From assembly GCF_025639805.1 (NCBI RefSeq), contig NZ_CP106735.1, positions 1,366,001 to 1,430,000 of the forward strand: a stretch of DNA of 64,000 bases, in the 5' to 3' direction. Shown here in pieces: positions 36,546 through 47,400 of the stretch; position 1 is the first letter of the stretch, and every line of letters begins with the position of its first letter. The position numbers and the translations under genes were made by a program. The stretch comes from Reichenbachiella carrageenanivorans (GTDB lineage Bacteria > Bacteroidota > Bacteroidia > Cytophagales > Cyclobacteriaceae). A model generated the notes under the pieces. The model was not told where the DNA came from. It searched no databases and saw only the letters and a program-made list of their open reading frames with translations.

Positions 36546-38921
36546 TTATGCCACTTCGAGCAATTGTTTGACTTCGTCGAGGATCGATGAAGCAGCCGTA
36601 TTGACGGCCACCCGCAAGGCCTTTAGCCCACTTACTCCTTGCAATTCTTCGAGCTCTAACTCTTCCACTTTCCCTGCGAGTAGTTCCTTATGCGTGAGAT
36701 AGTCGATATACTGACGATACGCAATAGCATCTTTCTCTTGTGAGTAGATGATGGCAATTTTTCCTGGTTGGGTGATGCGCTCCTTGGTATGTTTGGCTAG
36801 TGCTTTGTCGATCCTTTTTTTGGTGATTTCATAGCGGATATTATATGCACCATCCACATCAAATTTCTTTTCGTCTTGTCGAAATTTAATGGCAAGCGGA
36901 TTGGCATGTACCAATATCAAATGGGTAGTTTCGAGCGGCATGGCTAGTGTAGGCATCATGGCTGCTGTACGGCTCGCAATTTCTGCGGTGACTACCAGTT
37001 GCCATAAACGTAGATTTCTCAAATACACTTCGTCGAAGACTAAGTGCTCTACCATAGACGCCCCGATGTAAATATTGTGTTCTACACCATCTGTTTTATA
37101 TTTTTCAAAAAAATGAGGAAACATCTTCTGCGCCTTTTTTTCTTCTTCGTCTAGGATACTGCCTATGGTGTCGTTGATCGTAGTCAGGCTATTTTCAAAA
37201 TCTCTTCTGTGCTCATACACGACACCGATGTTTGGATCCAATGCTTCCCAATACGCTTTAGCAAATTCTCGTTCTTGAGGGTGATTAGCTTCGATATTTC
37301 GAATAACAGGTTCCACCTCTTGTTGAATAAACTCAAGAATGATGGACTCGTCGCCTGTTACCAATTTGTTTTTGATTTTTCTTCTGAATTGATCTAGTCG
37401 AAAAATAGTTTCATCTAATACAGGTAACGGGGTGATTTTTATAGCGATGTTGAGAGCCTGCTTGGCTAGCTGCAGCTGGCGACTCAAGTCCTTATATATA
37501 CACTGGTGCCTCACTACAGACGAGTTTCGGATATCCGAAGCAGCATACAGTGGGTATACTTCATTAAATACGATTTGGGGAGCTACAGGTGTTTTATGTT
37601 GTGCGATTTGCTCTAGCATCTGGTGAGCTGCATTGTTGAATTTCCACTCTACCGACGGGTGAATGGACGTGTACTTTTCTTTGATTAGTGTCTGGATGTT
37701 GTTTTCTAGCTCTTCAGAACTTCGTTTGACTGCGATGGCGAATAGCGGCAAAACCTCACGAATTTTAGTGAGAGCCAAAGCATTCAGGTCTCCTCTATTG
37801 GGAGAAGCCAATTCGAGCAAACCCACAAATTCGTCGTTGTAAAATAATGGATTGAGGATCAGGTTCTGAACCCCATTTTCTTGCAACTCATCGGACTTGC
37901 TCTGAAGCGGCCGACAGCAATCGGCCATATCTTCTATCACCATAGGCTCGGCCTGATTGGCAAATTGCTCAAGCAAATCTGCAGTAGTATGAGGACATTC
38001 TATATGGTTGCTTTCTCCCATCAAAATACTGCGCTGGGACTCTCCCCCAAAATTAAAAAATCGATTTTTGCTTTTGTGATAACCTGAGATGCCGAGCTTT
38101 ACATCTGAAAGTTGCAACAATGACCTAAACTTTTGCTCTAAGTCTAGAAAGCTGACTTTTTCTGTAATGCTATTTTTTTCTAGTAGACTCTCTTTCATGC
38201 GAGAGAGTACTTGATCTTTGGTCACCTCGATGAGCTTGAAAACGATCAAACCCTGAAACTCAAATAAACTTGGAGGTAGCATGTCTATCCATACTTCTAC
38301 ATCTTCTATATGACTGGTGAGGTGTTTGATGTCCTGATCGGTGAGTTTGGGCAAGTCACCCTTCAGAACGATTTCACAAAACTTAGGATTGATCATGATT
38401 TTGAAATACCGCTTTAGTCCCGTTTTTTGACTGGTGAGCGTATAGATGATATCCTTGTCTAGCTCGATATTGATACCGTAATAAGTCTTCATAATGGCGA
38501 AGTAGCCCGACATGGCCTTGTGCAACATAATTTGTGAGATCTCTTCAGGGTCTAGTAGGGCCTCATAAGACCCTGCTTCTTCCATGAGCTGTTTATAGGC
38601 TTGGGTAGAGTGAATGTCTAGTTTTTTGAATGGAGCTATAGCAGAAACCATTTCTTCCTCTTCGGTATAGGGAGAAAATATGGCCGTCATGAGCAGATCT
38701 ATGGTGTCTTGATGCTGCTCCAAAAGAGCAGGGTCTTCGATGGGCTCGAGCAATGCAGGCGCTTGACGAACCTGCTCCATGATCGTAAGAGCAGTATTGG
38801 CCAAATACTTATTGGGATCGTTGGTTCTTACTTGCCAATAATCAATTAAGTTGGTCAAACTCAATTTGCATTCGAATGGAAATTCCATTCTAGTGTTACA
38901 TTGATCTAATTTTGCGTCCAT
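36546..38921 (-). CDS. GAF domain-containing signalling protein
   Basis: The 791-residue cytoplasmic protein has a helical N-terminal region (1-270), then a GAF-like domain (about 290-410) with CPHTTADLLEQFANQAEPMVIEDMADCC, NPLFYNDEFVGLLELASPN. The remaining long helical region has no DNA-binding, kinase, cyclase or phosphodiesterase motif. It is divergent from ppk1. It may sense a small molecule in stress or phosphate physiology, but this is inference from position. The start is ATG 38921. Confidence 0.75.
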   Translation of the reverse strand: MDAKLDQCNTRMEFPFECKLSLTNLIDYWQVRTNDPNKYLANTALTIMEQVRQAPALLEPIEDPALLEQHQDTIDLLMTAIFSPYTEEEEMVSAIAPFKKLDIHSTQAYKQLMEEAGSYEALLDPEEISQIMLHKAMSGYFAIMKTYYGINIELDKDIIYTLTSQKTGLKRYFKIMINPKFCEIVLKGDLPKLTDQDIKHLTSHIEDVEVWIDMLPPSLFEFQGLIVFKLIEVTKDQVLSRMKESLLEKNSITEKVSFLDLEQKFRSLLQLSDVKLGISGYHKSKNRFFNFGGESQRSILMGESNHIECPHTTADLLEQFANQAEPMVIEDMADCCRPLQSKSDELQENGVQNLILNPLFYNDEFVGLLELASPNRGDLNALALTKIREVLPLFAIAVKRSSEELENNIQTLIKEKYTSIHPSVEWKFNNAAHQMLEQIAQHKTPVAPQIVFNEVYPLYAASDIRNSSVVRHQCIYKDLSRQLQLAKQALNIAIKITPLPVLDETIFRLDQFRRKIKNKLVTGDESIILEFIQQEVEPVIRNIEANHPQEREFAKAYWEALDPNIGVVYEHRRDFENSLTTINDTIGSILDEEEKKAQKMFPHFFEKYKTDGVEHNIYIGASMVEHLVFDEVYLRNLRLWQLVVTAEIASRTAAMMPTLAMPLETTHLILVHANPLAIKFRQDEKKFDVDGAYNIRYEITKKRIDKALAKHTKERITQPGKIAIIYSQEKDAIAYRQYIDYLTHKELLAGKVEELELEELQGVSGLKALRVAVNTAASSILDEVKQLLEVA

Positions 38922-39035
38922 GGTCCTTTTGAAAAGCTTTAACGTGCGAACGTCGAGGAACCGCTATTAGTTTCATGGGCTCATAGATCGCTGCAAAAAA
39001 GAATTAACAAATTTATCATATGTATCCCTCTGGTA

Positions 39036-41198
39036 TTGAATGGTGATATTCTTATCTTTCTTTCTCATTTTGGAATAAAAGCATTGGAAGAACATAAGAA
39101 TACAGAACAGGAAAGTGAAGACGTGCTAGAAGCTCAGGAGTCTACAAACTCATATTTTAATAGAGATCTTAGTTGGCTCACTTTCAATTATAGAGTACTG
39201 CAAGAGGCAAAGAGCAAAGAAGTGCCGCTGTTTGAGCGGTTGAGATTTTTGGCTATTTATTCTTCCAATCAAGATGAATTTTTCAGGGTACGTGTAGCCA
39301 ATATCCGCCGATTGGTAGAAATAGGCAAGAAAAAAATCAATAAAGCGTTGGACATCGATCCAGACGAATTGTTGGACAAGCTGCATGAGCGTATTCAGAT
39401 TCAGCTCGAAGAGTACGGTCATACCATGCGCAATAATGTACTGAAGGAGCTAGAAAAGAATGGTGTATTTATCATGGATCCTGATCAGCTCAACGAAGAC
39501 CAAAGAGCGACATGTCTTCATTATTTTAAAACTAAGGTCCTCTCTTTTTTGCAGCCGTATCATTTCAATCTCACCATGCGTGAGCCTTTCCTTAATAATA
39601 GGGAGCTTTATTTTGCACTCAAGCTGAGGAGTAAATTTTCGCAAGGGATCAAATTTGCCTTTCTCAATATTCCTTCGAACCGTTTGCCAAGGTTTTTCAA
39701 AATTCCATCGCCGACTTTCCAATTTCATTATATTTTTTTAGATGATATTGTAAAAATGCATTTGGATTTTGTGTTTCCAGATTATGAGGTGCTAGAGTGC
39801 AAGAGTATCAAAATGAATAAAGATGCTGATCTCAATATTGAGGACGAGTTTAGTGGAGACTTGGTAGAAAAAATTCAGAAACAAATTCAAAAAAGAAATT
39901 TAGGGACACCGTCTCGCTTCCTATTCGATCGTACCATGTCGCCAGAGTTGTTAGACAATTTTACCGACGTATTTCATTTGTCGGAAGACGATTTGGTTTC
40001 TGGTGGTCGTTATCACAGCTTGTTTGATTTTATGGATTTTCCCAACCCAATAGGCGGAGCATTAGAATTTGAACCTCAGGTATCCCTACAGAGCAACAAA
40101 ATAGATAATCATCGTTCAATTTTCACTGCCATTGATGAAGCGGATCGGATGCTTCATTTTCCGTACCATAGTTATAATTATATCCTGCAGTTTTTCAATC
40201 AAGCGGCTATCGACCCACATGTAGCAGAGATTAAGGTTACGTTTTATCGTATGGCTTCGGATTCTTTGATTGGAAATGCATTGATCTCTGCTGCCAAAAA
40301 TGGCAAAAAAGTCACTGTGTTTATTGAGCTCAAAGCTCGATTCGACGAGGAAAATAATTTGCTCTGGGCCGAAAAAATGCAGAAAGAAGGGATCCGTATT
40401 ATCTTTAGCATACCAGGGCTAAAAGTACACGCCAAAGTAGCACTGGTGAAGAAAAAAACCGACGATGGATCTAACAAAATATATTGCTTCTTTGGTACAG
40501 GAAATCTCAACGAAAAAACGGCCAGTATCTATTGCGATCATGGTCTGCTGACCTGTCACGAAAAGATGGGAGAAGAACTGGACGAAGTATTTAAATATCT
40601 CTACAAGAGAAAACAACCGAAGCCATTTAAACACCTTTTGGTTTCTCAGTTCAATATCATCGAAGAGTTTAATGAGCTGATAGATCGTGAGATTAATCAT
40701 GTAAAGAAAGGGCGAGCGGGCAAAATAATCATTAAGCTCAATAATATCGAGGAACGGGGAATGATCGACAAGCTCTATGAAGCGAGTCGCGCCGGGGTGA
40801 AAATAGAAATGATCGTAAGAAGCATTTGCTGTCTGATACCAGGCGTGAAAGGAATGAGTGAAAATATCACCGTACGAAGAATCGTAGGGAGATACTTGGA
40901 GCATGCGAGAGTTTTTTGGTTTAAAAACAACGGCAAAGACGAGCTGTTTATGGGCTCGGCTGACTGGATGAAGCGAAACCTAAAAAGCCGAGTGGAAGTG
41001 ACATACCCTATCTATGATGAGGCCTTGAAACAAGAGGTTAAAGAAATTTTAAACCTACAGTTACAAGACAATACCAAAGCCGTGATGCTCGATGAACAGC
41101 AAAACAATATTCGCGTAGAGCGGGGCAAGGGCGAAAAGCTCTATCATGCTCAGGAAGATACTTACCAGATGGTTAAAAAGTGGGAACAGGTAAGTTAG
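39036..41198 (+). CDS. ppk1: Polyphosphate kinase PPK1
   Basis: PPK1 makes long-chain polyphosphate from ATP reversibly. The 720 residues contain FNRDLSWLTFN (N-terminal), SSNQDEFFRVRVA, and the phospholipase-D-like His motif VHAKVALV (His465, the phosphorylated residue in the family). IYCFFGTGNLNEKTA, SICCLIPG and MGSADWM follow. No in-frame ATG precedes the conserved region: TTG at 39036 or TTG at 39084 must be used. The gene overlaps the convergent binding-protein gene by 26 bases. Confidence 0.96.
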   Translation: MNGDILIFLSHFGIKALEEHKNTEQESEDVLEAQESTNSYFNRDLSWLTFNYRVLQEAKSKEVPLFERLRFLAIYSSNQDEFFRVRVANIRRLVEIGKKKINKALDIDPDELLDKLHERIQIQLEEYGHTMRNNVLKELEKNGVFIMDPDQLNEDQRATCLHYFKTKVLSFLQPYHFNLTMREPFLNNRELYFALKLRSKFSQGIKFAFLNIPSNRLPRFFKIPSPTFQFHYIFLDDIVKMHLDFVFPDYEVLECKSIKMNKDADLNIEDEFSGDLVEKIQKQIQKRNLGTPSRFLFDRTMSPELLDNFTDVFHLSEDDLVSGGRYHSLFDFMDFPNPIGGALEFEPQVSLQSNKIDNHRSIFTAIDEADRMLHFPYHSYNYILQFFNQAAIDPHVAEIKVTFYRMASDSLIGNALISAAKNGKKVTVFIELKARFDEENNLLWAEKMQKEGIRIIFSIPGLKVHAKVALVKKKTDDGSNKIYCFFGTGNLNEKTASIYCDHGLLTCHEKMGEELDEVFKYLYKRKQPKPFKHLLVSQFNIIEEFNELIDREINHVKKGRAGKIIIKLNNIEERGMIDKLYEASRAGVKIEMIVRSICCLIPGVKGMSENITVRRIVGRYLEHARVFWFKNNGKDELFMGSADWMKRNLKSRVEVTYPIYDEALKQEVKEILNLQLQDNTKAVMLDEQQNNIRVERGKGEKLYHAQEDTYQMVKKWEQVS

Positions 41199-42174
41199 CC
41201 AGTGAATCTTCTATGAACATGGCTTCGCGGAGTGTATTGTATTCCATATCATTGGCTCTTACAAAGCCGTCTATGCCATAGAGTGATCCTAGCGAAGTTT
41301 TAGCTTCGGGAGTAGACATAAACTTGATTAAGGCATTGCCTATTTCGTAAGCTAATTTTTTATCGATTTGTCGTCCGATGGCAATTGGATCGTTTGGGAT
41401 CGGTCGAGTGATGGTCACTACTTTCACCTTCTGTGCCAAGTCTGGATATTCATCTAAGAGTCGAGCTCTGGCGTCTCTTATTTTGCCTTCGCTGTCTGGT
41501 GCAGAGTAGTACGTGGCTCCAGCGTCTACTTCGCCGTTGTATATCATGCGTACTACAGCGCTATGGCTGCCGCCAAAAATCACTTTGGACGGGACAATAT
41601 TGTTTTCGAAAAGGATGTGATGCGGGTATAAATACCCAGAGGCTGAAGCAGGATCTGTATAGGCCATAGATTTGCCTTGTAGCCCTTCTATATCTTCGAT
41701 ACCCAATTCGGCACTGGCTATGATTTGACCATAATAGGAGGCAGACCGAAATCGAATGATTTTCAATTGTGCCTTGACTCCATAGGCATCTTTGGCTTTG
41801 ATATAGCTCAGCGAATTCATTAGCGCCACGTGGGCTTCATCTCTGGCAAATGCCATAATCATGTCTTGATAAGTGCTGGGGATGTGCATTTCGAAAAACA
41901 AACCAGTTTCTGTAGTTAAGAACTCGAAAAGTGGCGCCAATTTTTCTCTCATCTCATCCTCGCTGGTTTGTTTGGTCAAATAAAACCTGATCGGTTGTTT
42001 CTTTGAACCAAAAGAGACCGATGAGATCATGCCTTTGGCGGTTTCTTCAGAGACTAGATCCGTTTTCTCCATGAGCTCATTGAGTAGCTTTTCTGGGTCG
42101 ACGTCCTGTTTTTTCTTTTGTGAACACGACCATAGACATGTGGCAAATACGGCAAAATATAGAAGGGTTTTCAT
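41173..42174 (-). CDS. PhnD-type phosphate/phosphonate-binding lipoprotein
   Basis: The 333-residue periplasmic binding protein carries a lipoprotein signal (LLYFAVFATCLWSC). The PhnD-like domain shows ISSVSFGSKKQPIRFYLT, MNSLSYIKAK, AYTDPASASGYLYP and VDAGATYYSA. Ligands in this family are phosphonate, phosphite or phosphate. No ABC permease or ATPase is nearby, so it is an orphan binding protein. Its 3' end overlaps the end of ppk1 by 26 bases. Confidence 0.85.
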   Translation of the reverse strand: MKTLLYFAVFATCLWSCSQKKKQDVDPEKLLNELMEKTDLVSEETAKGMISSVSFGSKKQPIRFYLTKQTSEDEMREKLAPLFEFLTTETGLFFEMHIPSTYQDMIMAFARDEAHVALMNSLSYIKAKDAYGVKAQLKIIRFRSASYYGQIIASAELGIEDIEGLQGKSMAYTDPASASGYLYPHHILFENNIVPSKVIFGGSHSAVVRMIYNGEVDAGATYYSAPDSEGKIRDARARLLDEYPDLAQKVKVVTITRPIPNDPIAIGRQIDKKLAYEIGNALIKFMSTPEAKTSLGSLYGIDGFVRANDMEYNTLREAMFIEDSLANLPVPTF

Positions 42175-42194
42175 CTGATTTCGATAAGAAATAT

Positions 42195-43418
42195 TTAGTA
42201 CATGTATTGATTCTTGAAGAAGGCTTCGGCTATGATAAATGACAAAACAGCGATTACAAAACCAAACATAAACACCGTATAGGCGACACGGAGCCTTCGG
42301 TATTTTTTGCCTAATACGGCACCTAGATAATAGATGTCTTTGATTAGGCTGCCATATAGATACTTGCTGTCATTCATAAGTTCGTTCATGCCCCATTCAT
42401 ATTCTTCGAGGCTCATTTTGTGGAAATTCCCAAAAAAGAGAAGGTTTGTTCGCTTGTTCATGATGTCACTTTTAGTGAACAACCCTTTAGAAATATTGGG
42501 ACGAGTGGCAAGGATACTCAATACGATAGTGATTAGACAAACAACAGTCAGTAGTATCGTGGGAATGATAAAATGTGGATATTCTTCTAACTTTCGAATC
42601 AGCACTGAGATGATAATGGAAAGTATGATCGAATTGATTGAGATCATGATGTTGGCCTTGTTGTCTGCCATGGCACTTAGATCCAAGTGGTTTTTCGAAG
42701 TGGTTCGAAACATCGTTTCGATACCCCTAGTGGGTTTGTTCTCTTTTTCGGTCGCTTTTGCTAATTTTTTCTCTAGGCTTGCTATTTTCTTTTTCAGGTC
42801 TGCCGGACGTTCTTTTTTTGCTTTGGATATTTTCATTTGGATTGCCTCTAGGTTTTGGGCTTGTCCAGCGGTAAAGTTCTTTTTCGCATATGCTGTAAAA
42901 TAGGTGTGCCTGCTTAAAAACTCCGCATTGATTTTATTCCAAGAGGATTCCTTAAACGCTTCTTCTTTGACCTCTTCCCATTCTTTTTTGAGGAGTTTGG
43001 ATCGTTCCTCAAACTGATCGGTAGACAGATGGTATAAGTCTGCGTCGCAGAGAACAGCTTCCATTGTATTGAGTGGCCGCTGGGGCATCATGGTGGCCAT
43101 GATACATCCTTCTATTTGGGAGATTCGGTCTTTGGGAAAACCCAATAATTCTAAAAAAGCACGGGCTACCTCTACACTCTTTTTTTCATGACAGTCACAG
43201 TCGTAGGCATGACCTACATCATGAAACCAAGCGGCTATCGCTATTGTTTCTTGGTCTTCTATATTCAAGCCTTCGCCTTTGGCGATTTCTAAGGAGGCCT
43301 TTACTACTTCTTCGGTATGGGTCAAGTTGTGGTAGCAAAACTGAGACGGCAGCTCACTTTTCAGAGATGATCGTACGTGATCCGCCACTTGGGTCAATAC
43401 AGAAGTTTGAATCGCCAT
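42195..43418 (-). CDS. HD phosphohydrolase fused to a Pycsar-type membrane effector domain
   Basis: The 407-residue protein (from ATG 43418) has an N-terminal HD domain with CYHNLTHTEEV, AAWFHDVGHAYDCDCHEK and LCDADLY, supplying the His/Asp metal residues (about 35-150). A Lys/Glu-rich coiled linker (about 180-235) follows. The C-terminal part has FRTTSKNHLDLSAMADNKANIMISINSI and three TM helices, recognised as the DUF5706 / Pycsar effector family. In Pycsar systems such effectors bind cCMP or cUMP and damage the membrane. No pyrimidine cyclase gene lies in the window. HD fusions to this domain are common in Bacteroidota and may have a non-defence role. Confidence 0.85.
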   Translation of the reverse strand: MAIQTSVLTQVADHVRSSLKSELPSQFCYHNLTHTEEVVKASLEIAKGEGLNIEDQETIAIAAWFHDVGHAYDCDCHEKKSVEVARAFLELLGFPKDRISQIEGCIMATMMPQRPLNTMEAVLCDADLYHLSTDQFEERSKLLKKEWEEVKEEAFKESSWNKINAEFLSRHTYFTAYAKKNFTAGQAQNLEAIQMKISKAKKERPADLKKKIASLEKKLAKATEKENKPTRGIETMFRTTSKNHLDLSAMADNKANIMISINSIILSIIISVLIRKLEEYPHFIIPTILLTVVCLITIVLSILATRPNISKGLFTKSDIMNKRTNLLFFGNFHKMSLEEYEWGMNELMNDSKYLYGSLIKDIYYLGAVLGKKYRRLRVAYTVFMFGFVIAVLSFIIAEAFFKNQYMY

Positions 43419-43549
43419 TGTTTTATGAGTTGAAGCACAAATTAACAAAAATGAGTTGAAACAAATTTGTCATAGAAGGTGTAACATACGATACGCATTT
43501 CATAATTTTATTGTTCGAGCCAAAACCCACTCAATATAACCGAGAACTC

Positions 43550-44446
43550 ATGCCAAAAGCAAAAATTTATTTATTAGTTGCTTGGACCTTTATGTTCGGT
43601 TGTCAGCACAATTCGCGACCCACAGCAGAGGCCTTATTTCATTTTGTACCTCAGCAGTTCAAACAGTACAATCTTCAAAAACCAGATGCCAAGTATTTTC
43701 TCCCCTACGTGCTAGAAGAAATATCGGGTATGGCTTATTACCAACCGGGCATCATTGCCTGTATTCAAGATGAAGACGGGAAAGTATTTTTTTATAATCA
43801 CAAGACGAGAGAAATAGAAAACACTGTACGGTTCGAAGGGGCTGGCGATTACGAAGGTTTAGCCTCCGATGGAGAAAAGCTATACGTAGCGGAGAGTAAT
43901 GGACACATTTACAAAATAGAAATCGGATCACATGGCGATATACACAAGGTGAAAAAGTATAAGACGGCACTTAAAAAGCAAAACGATGTGGAGGGTTTAG
44001 TCTATGACCCTACACTAGACAAACTTTTGGTGGCTTGTAAAGACGAGTCTAGCATCGAAGGCAAAAAACAGAAAGGGCGGTCGTTCTATTATTTCGACCT
44101 AGAGGACAAAAAAATAGAGAAAAAGGCTGCCTTCAATATTTCTAGACATGATATCAAAAAGTACCTTGAAGCGCACAAAGATTTTGAATACGAAGTCAAT
44201 CGTATCAATTTCAAACCTTCAGGTATCGCATTACACCCGATCAATGATCATTTTTATATTATCGCTTCTATTGGTAAATTGATGCTGATCACAGACAAGC
44301 AAGGCACTATTAAAGGGAGTATCCCGCTCGATCCCAGACTACTAGGCCAACCAGAAGGTATTTGTTTTGCGCCTAATGGTGATCTGTTTATTTCTAGCGA
44401 AGGACAAGGAGATAAGGGCTATATTTTAAAGTTTAACATGAATTGA
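43550..44446 (+). CDS. SdiA-regulated-type beta-propeller lipoprotein
   Basis: From ATG 43550 there are 298 residues. The lipoprotein signal is LLVAWTFMFGC (Cys18). The domain is a beta-propeller with EISGMAYYQPGIIACIQDEDGKVFFYN, YEGLASDGEKLYVAESNGHIYKI, VEGLVYDPTLDKLLVACKDE and PEGICFAPNGDLFISSEG. This resembles the SdiA-regulated / phytase-like esterase family. The last base of its stop codon is the first base of the next gene's ATG, so the two are coupled. The function is not established. Confidence 0.75.
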   Translation: MPKAKIYLLVAWTFMFGCQHNSRPTAEALFHFVPQQFKQYNLQKPDAKYFLPYVLEEISGMAYYQPGIIACIQDEDGKVFFYNHKTREIENTVRFEGAGDYEGLASDGEKLYVAESNGHIYKIEIGSHGDIHKVKKYKTALKKQNDVEGLVYDPTLDKLLVACKDESSIEGKKQKGRSFYYFDLEDKKIEKKAAFNISRHDIKKYLEAHKDFEYEVNRINFKPSGIALHPINDHFYIIASIGKLMLITDKQGTIKGSIPLDPRLLGQPEGICFAPNGDLFISSEGQGDKGYILKFNMN

Positions 44447-47400
44447 TGATTCGATCCACCTTATTATTTATTGTCCTTGGGTTTTCCATTATTGGCTGGG
44501 CTCAGTCTCCTTCTACTCAGCATCAGGTTTTTTTGATAGGTGATGCGGGAGAGCCCAAACGAGCCACAGAAAACCTTTCGTCACTCAAGGAGCAATTGCA
44601 ATCCGCAGGTAAGAACGCTACACTCATTTTTTTGGGGGACAATATTTACCCGAAAGGGTTGCCACCTAAAGAGCATCCAGGGCGAAAAGAGGCGGAAGAG
44701 AAATTGAAATTGCAGTTAGACATTACCAAAAAATTTGAAGGACGCACCATTGTCATTCCGGGTAACCATGATTGGGAAAAAGGGAGAAAAGAAGGTTGGA
44801 AGTATGTAAACGAACAAGAACGTTTTGTAAAAGAATATTTCGATAGTAAAAAGGTGTTTTACCCTAAAGACGGACACCCCGGCCCAGAAGAAATAAAACT
44901 TGCCGAAGGGCTTTATTTGATTGTGTTTGACATGCAATGGATACTCCATGCTTGGGAAAAACCACTGGAACATGATCCGTTAGAAAAAATGCTGCCGCTG
45001 GATGTGATAATGGACATCACCTCATTACTCGAAGAACATAAAAACGATCATGTTATTTTGGCTTCTCATCATCCTCTTTATAGCTATGGAGCACATGGAG
45101 GCAAATTTCCTTTGAAAACACACTTATTTCCACTCACAGAGTTGAACGAAAATCTTTATGTTCCGCTGCCTGTGGTCGGGTCTATCTACCCTGCTTATCG
45201 TGCCACTGCGGGATCTATCCAAGATATTCCTCACCCAGAGTACAAGACTATTCGTAATACGCTCGAACACTTTCTAAAACAATACCCCAACGTGGTCTAT
45301 GTGGCTGGTCATGAGCATTCGCTACAGCATATTCAAAAAGATGGGGTCAACTATGTGGTGAGTGGCTCGGGTTCGAAAGCGACCTATCTCAAAGAAAATG
45401 GAGAGTACTTGGCTTTCGGAAAATCTATTGTTGGATTTGGTAAACTAAATTTCGACCAGGCCGATGTGTCTGTGGAGTTTTGGGCAGCAGACGATCAAAG
45501 TACCAAGGGGAAAAAAATCTATGAGGGAGGTTTGTATCAATTTAAGTATATACCCGATCCGAATGCCAATTATCCCAGATACGATTTTCATACTCAACTC
45601 ATGACTACTGCTGCCTCAGAGCAGTATGAGGCGTCTAAAGGCAAGCGGGTATGGATGGGCGACAATTATCGTGCAGAGTGGAGCCAGCCAGTGACTGTAC
45701 CTATATTTAATATCACAGAAGAAAAAGGAGGGCTAGAAGTAGTCAAACGAGGAGGAGGTATGCAGACCAACTCCCTACGGTTAGAAGCTAAAGATGGTCG
45801 CCAATATGTGCTGCGATCGGTAGAGAAATATGCTAACAAAGCAGTGCCTGACCTTCTTCAGGAAACCTTTGCGGTAAAGGTCGTACAGGATCAAATCAGC
45901 TCTAGCCATCCGTATGGTGCTTTTGTAGTACCACCATTGGCAGAAGCCGTGGGCATTTATCACACCAATCCTCGCCTCGTATATGTGCCCGACGATGGTG
46001 CATTTGGGACGTACCGGGAGGTGCTGGCGGGAGAATTGGCGCTGTTCGAAGAGCGACCAAGTGGAGACTGGTCAGATGCTAAGTTTTTTGGCAATTCCAC
46101 TGATATCGTGGGTTCGCCAGAGGTACAAGAAGAGCTGCAAGACGACAACGACAATAGTGTAGACCAAAACTTTGTGCTTCGCAATAGATTGTTTGACATG
46201 GTGATAGGCGACTGGGATCGTCATGAAGACCAGTGGCGCTGGGCTTCTTTCGAGAAAGGCAAAGGCAATCTGTATCGCCCCATACCAAGAGACCGTGATC
46301 AGGTCTTTTTTATAAACGATGGCATTTTGCCCAAAATAGCCAGTAGGAAATGGGCGATGCCTAAGATTGAAGGGTTCAACGAGAATATGCGTTGGGCACC
46401 TGGGTTCAATTTTAACGCGCGCTACTTCGATCGCATATTTATGAACGAACCCGACAGAGACGAATGGCAGCAAATGATCCAACTGATTCAAGACAGCCTC
46501 ACGGACGAAGTCATAGAAAATGCCATTAGAAAGTGGCCCGAAAATGTATATGCCTTGTCAGGCGAACGTACAGTAGCGACGCTGAAGGCGAGAAGAGATC
46601 ATCTTGATGAATATGCTACAGCGTTTTATGAAAGTCTCTCCAAACAAGTGAACGTAGTAGGGACAGATAAAAAAGAATTGTTTTTAATAGAGAATTTGAA
46701 CAAAGATCAGCTGAGAGTAACGTCTCATAAAATCTCTAAAAAAGGGCACATAGAGCAACCGCTATACCACCGTACGTTCGACGCTGCTGATACCAAAGAA
46801 GTAAGAATCTACGGGCTCGATGATGAGGATAGATTTAAGATTTCGGGAGATACAAAAAGCAAAGTGAAAGTTCGAGTGATCGGAGGAGAAGGAGACGATG
46901 AGATATTTGATATGACCTCTAACCAATCGGCACAAAATGTAAAAGTATATGACCTCAAAAAAGAAACGCTGTTTTCGACGGTAGATACGAGTTTTAAACC
47001 CCGGTTGAGTCGTGATCCAGATATTAACAATTATAATAAGTATGAGTTTAAATATGATCTGCTGCTGCCGCTGGTCGTAGGCTCGTACAACAGGGACGAC
47101 GGCGTATTTGTAGGAGGGGGATTTATGTATACCAGGCATGGTTGGCGCAAAGAACCCTTTGCTTCTAGGCATCGCCTCATGGCCGATGTCGCCATAGCTA
47201 CAGGGGCATTCAATGTAGCGTATAAGGGAGATTTCACCGATGTTTTTGGTAAGTGGAACCTCAATGCAGTAGTGGATGTGAAACGACCCGTAGTCAACAA
47301 CTTTTTTGGCTTGGGCAACGAGTCTGTCTATGACGAAGACCGAGGCATAGACTATTATCGCTTGCGAGTAGAGGACTATTATTATGCGTTGTCGCTCTAT

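Noticed and set aside
46072..46491. 139-codon minus-strand reading frame in the phosphoesterase-barrel gene
   Set aside because: Shadow of the plus-strand gene; no motif and no promoter.
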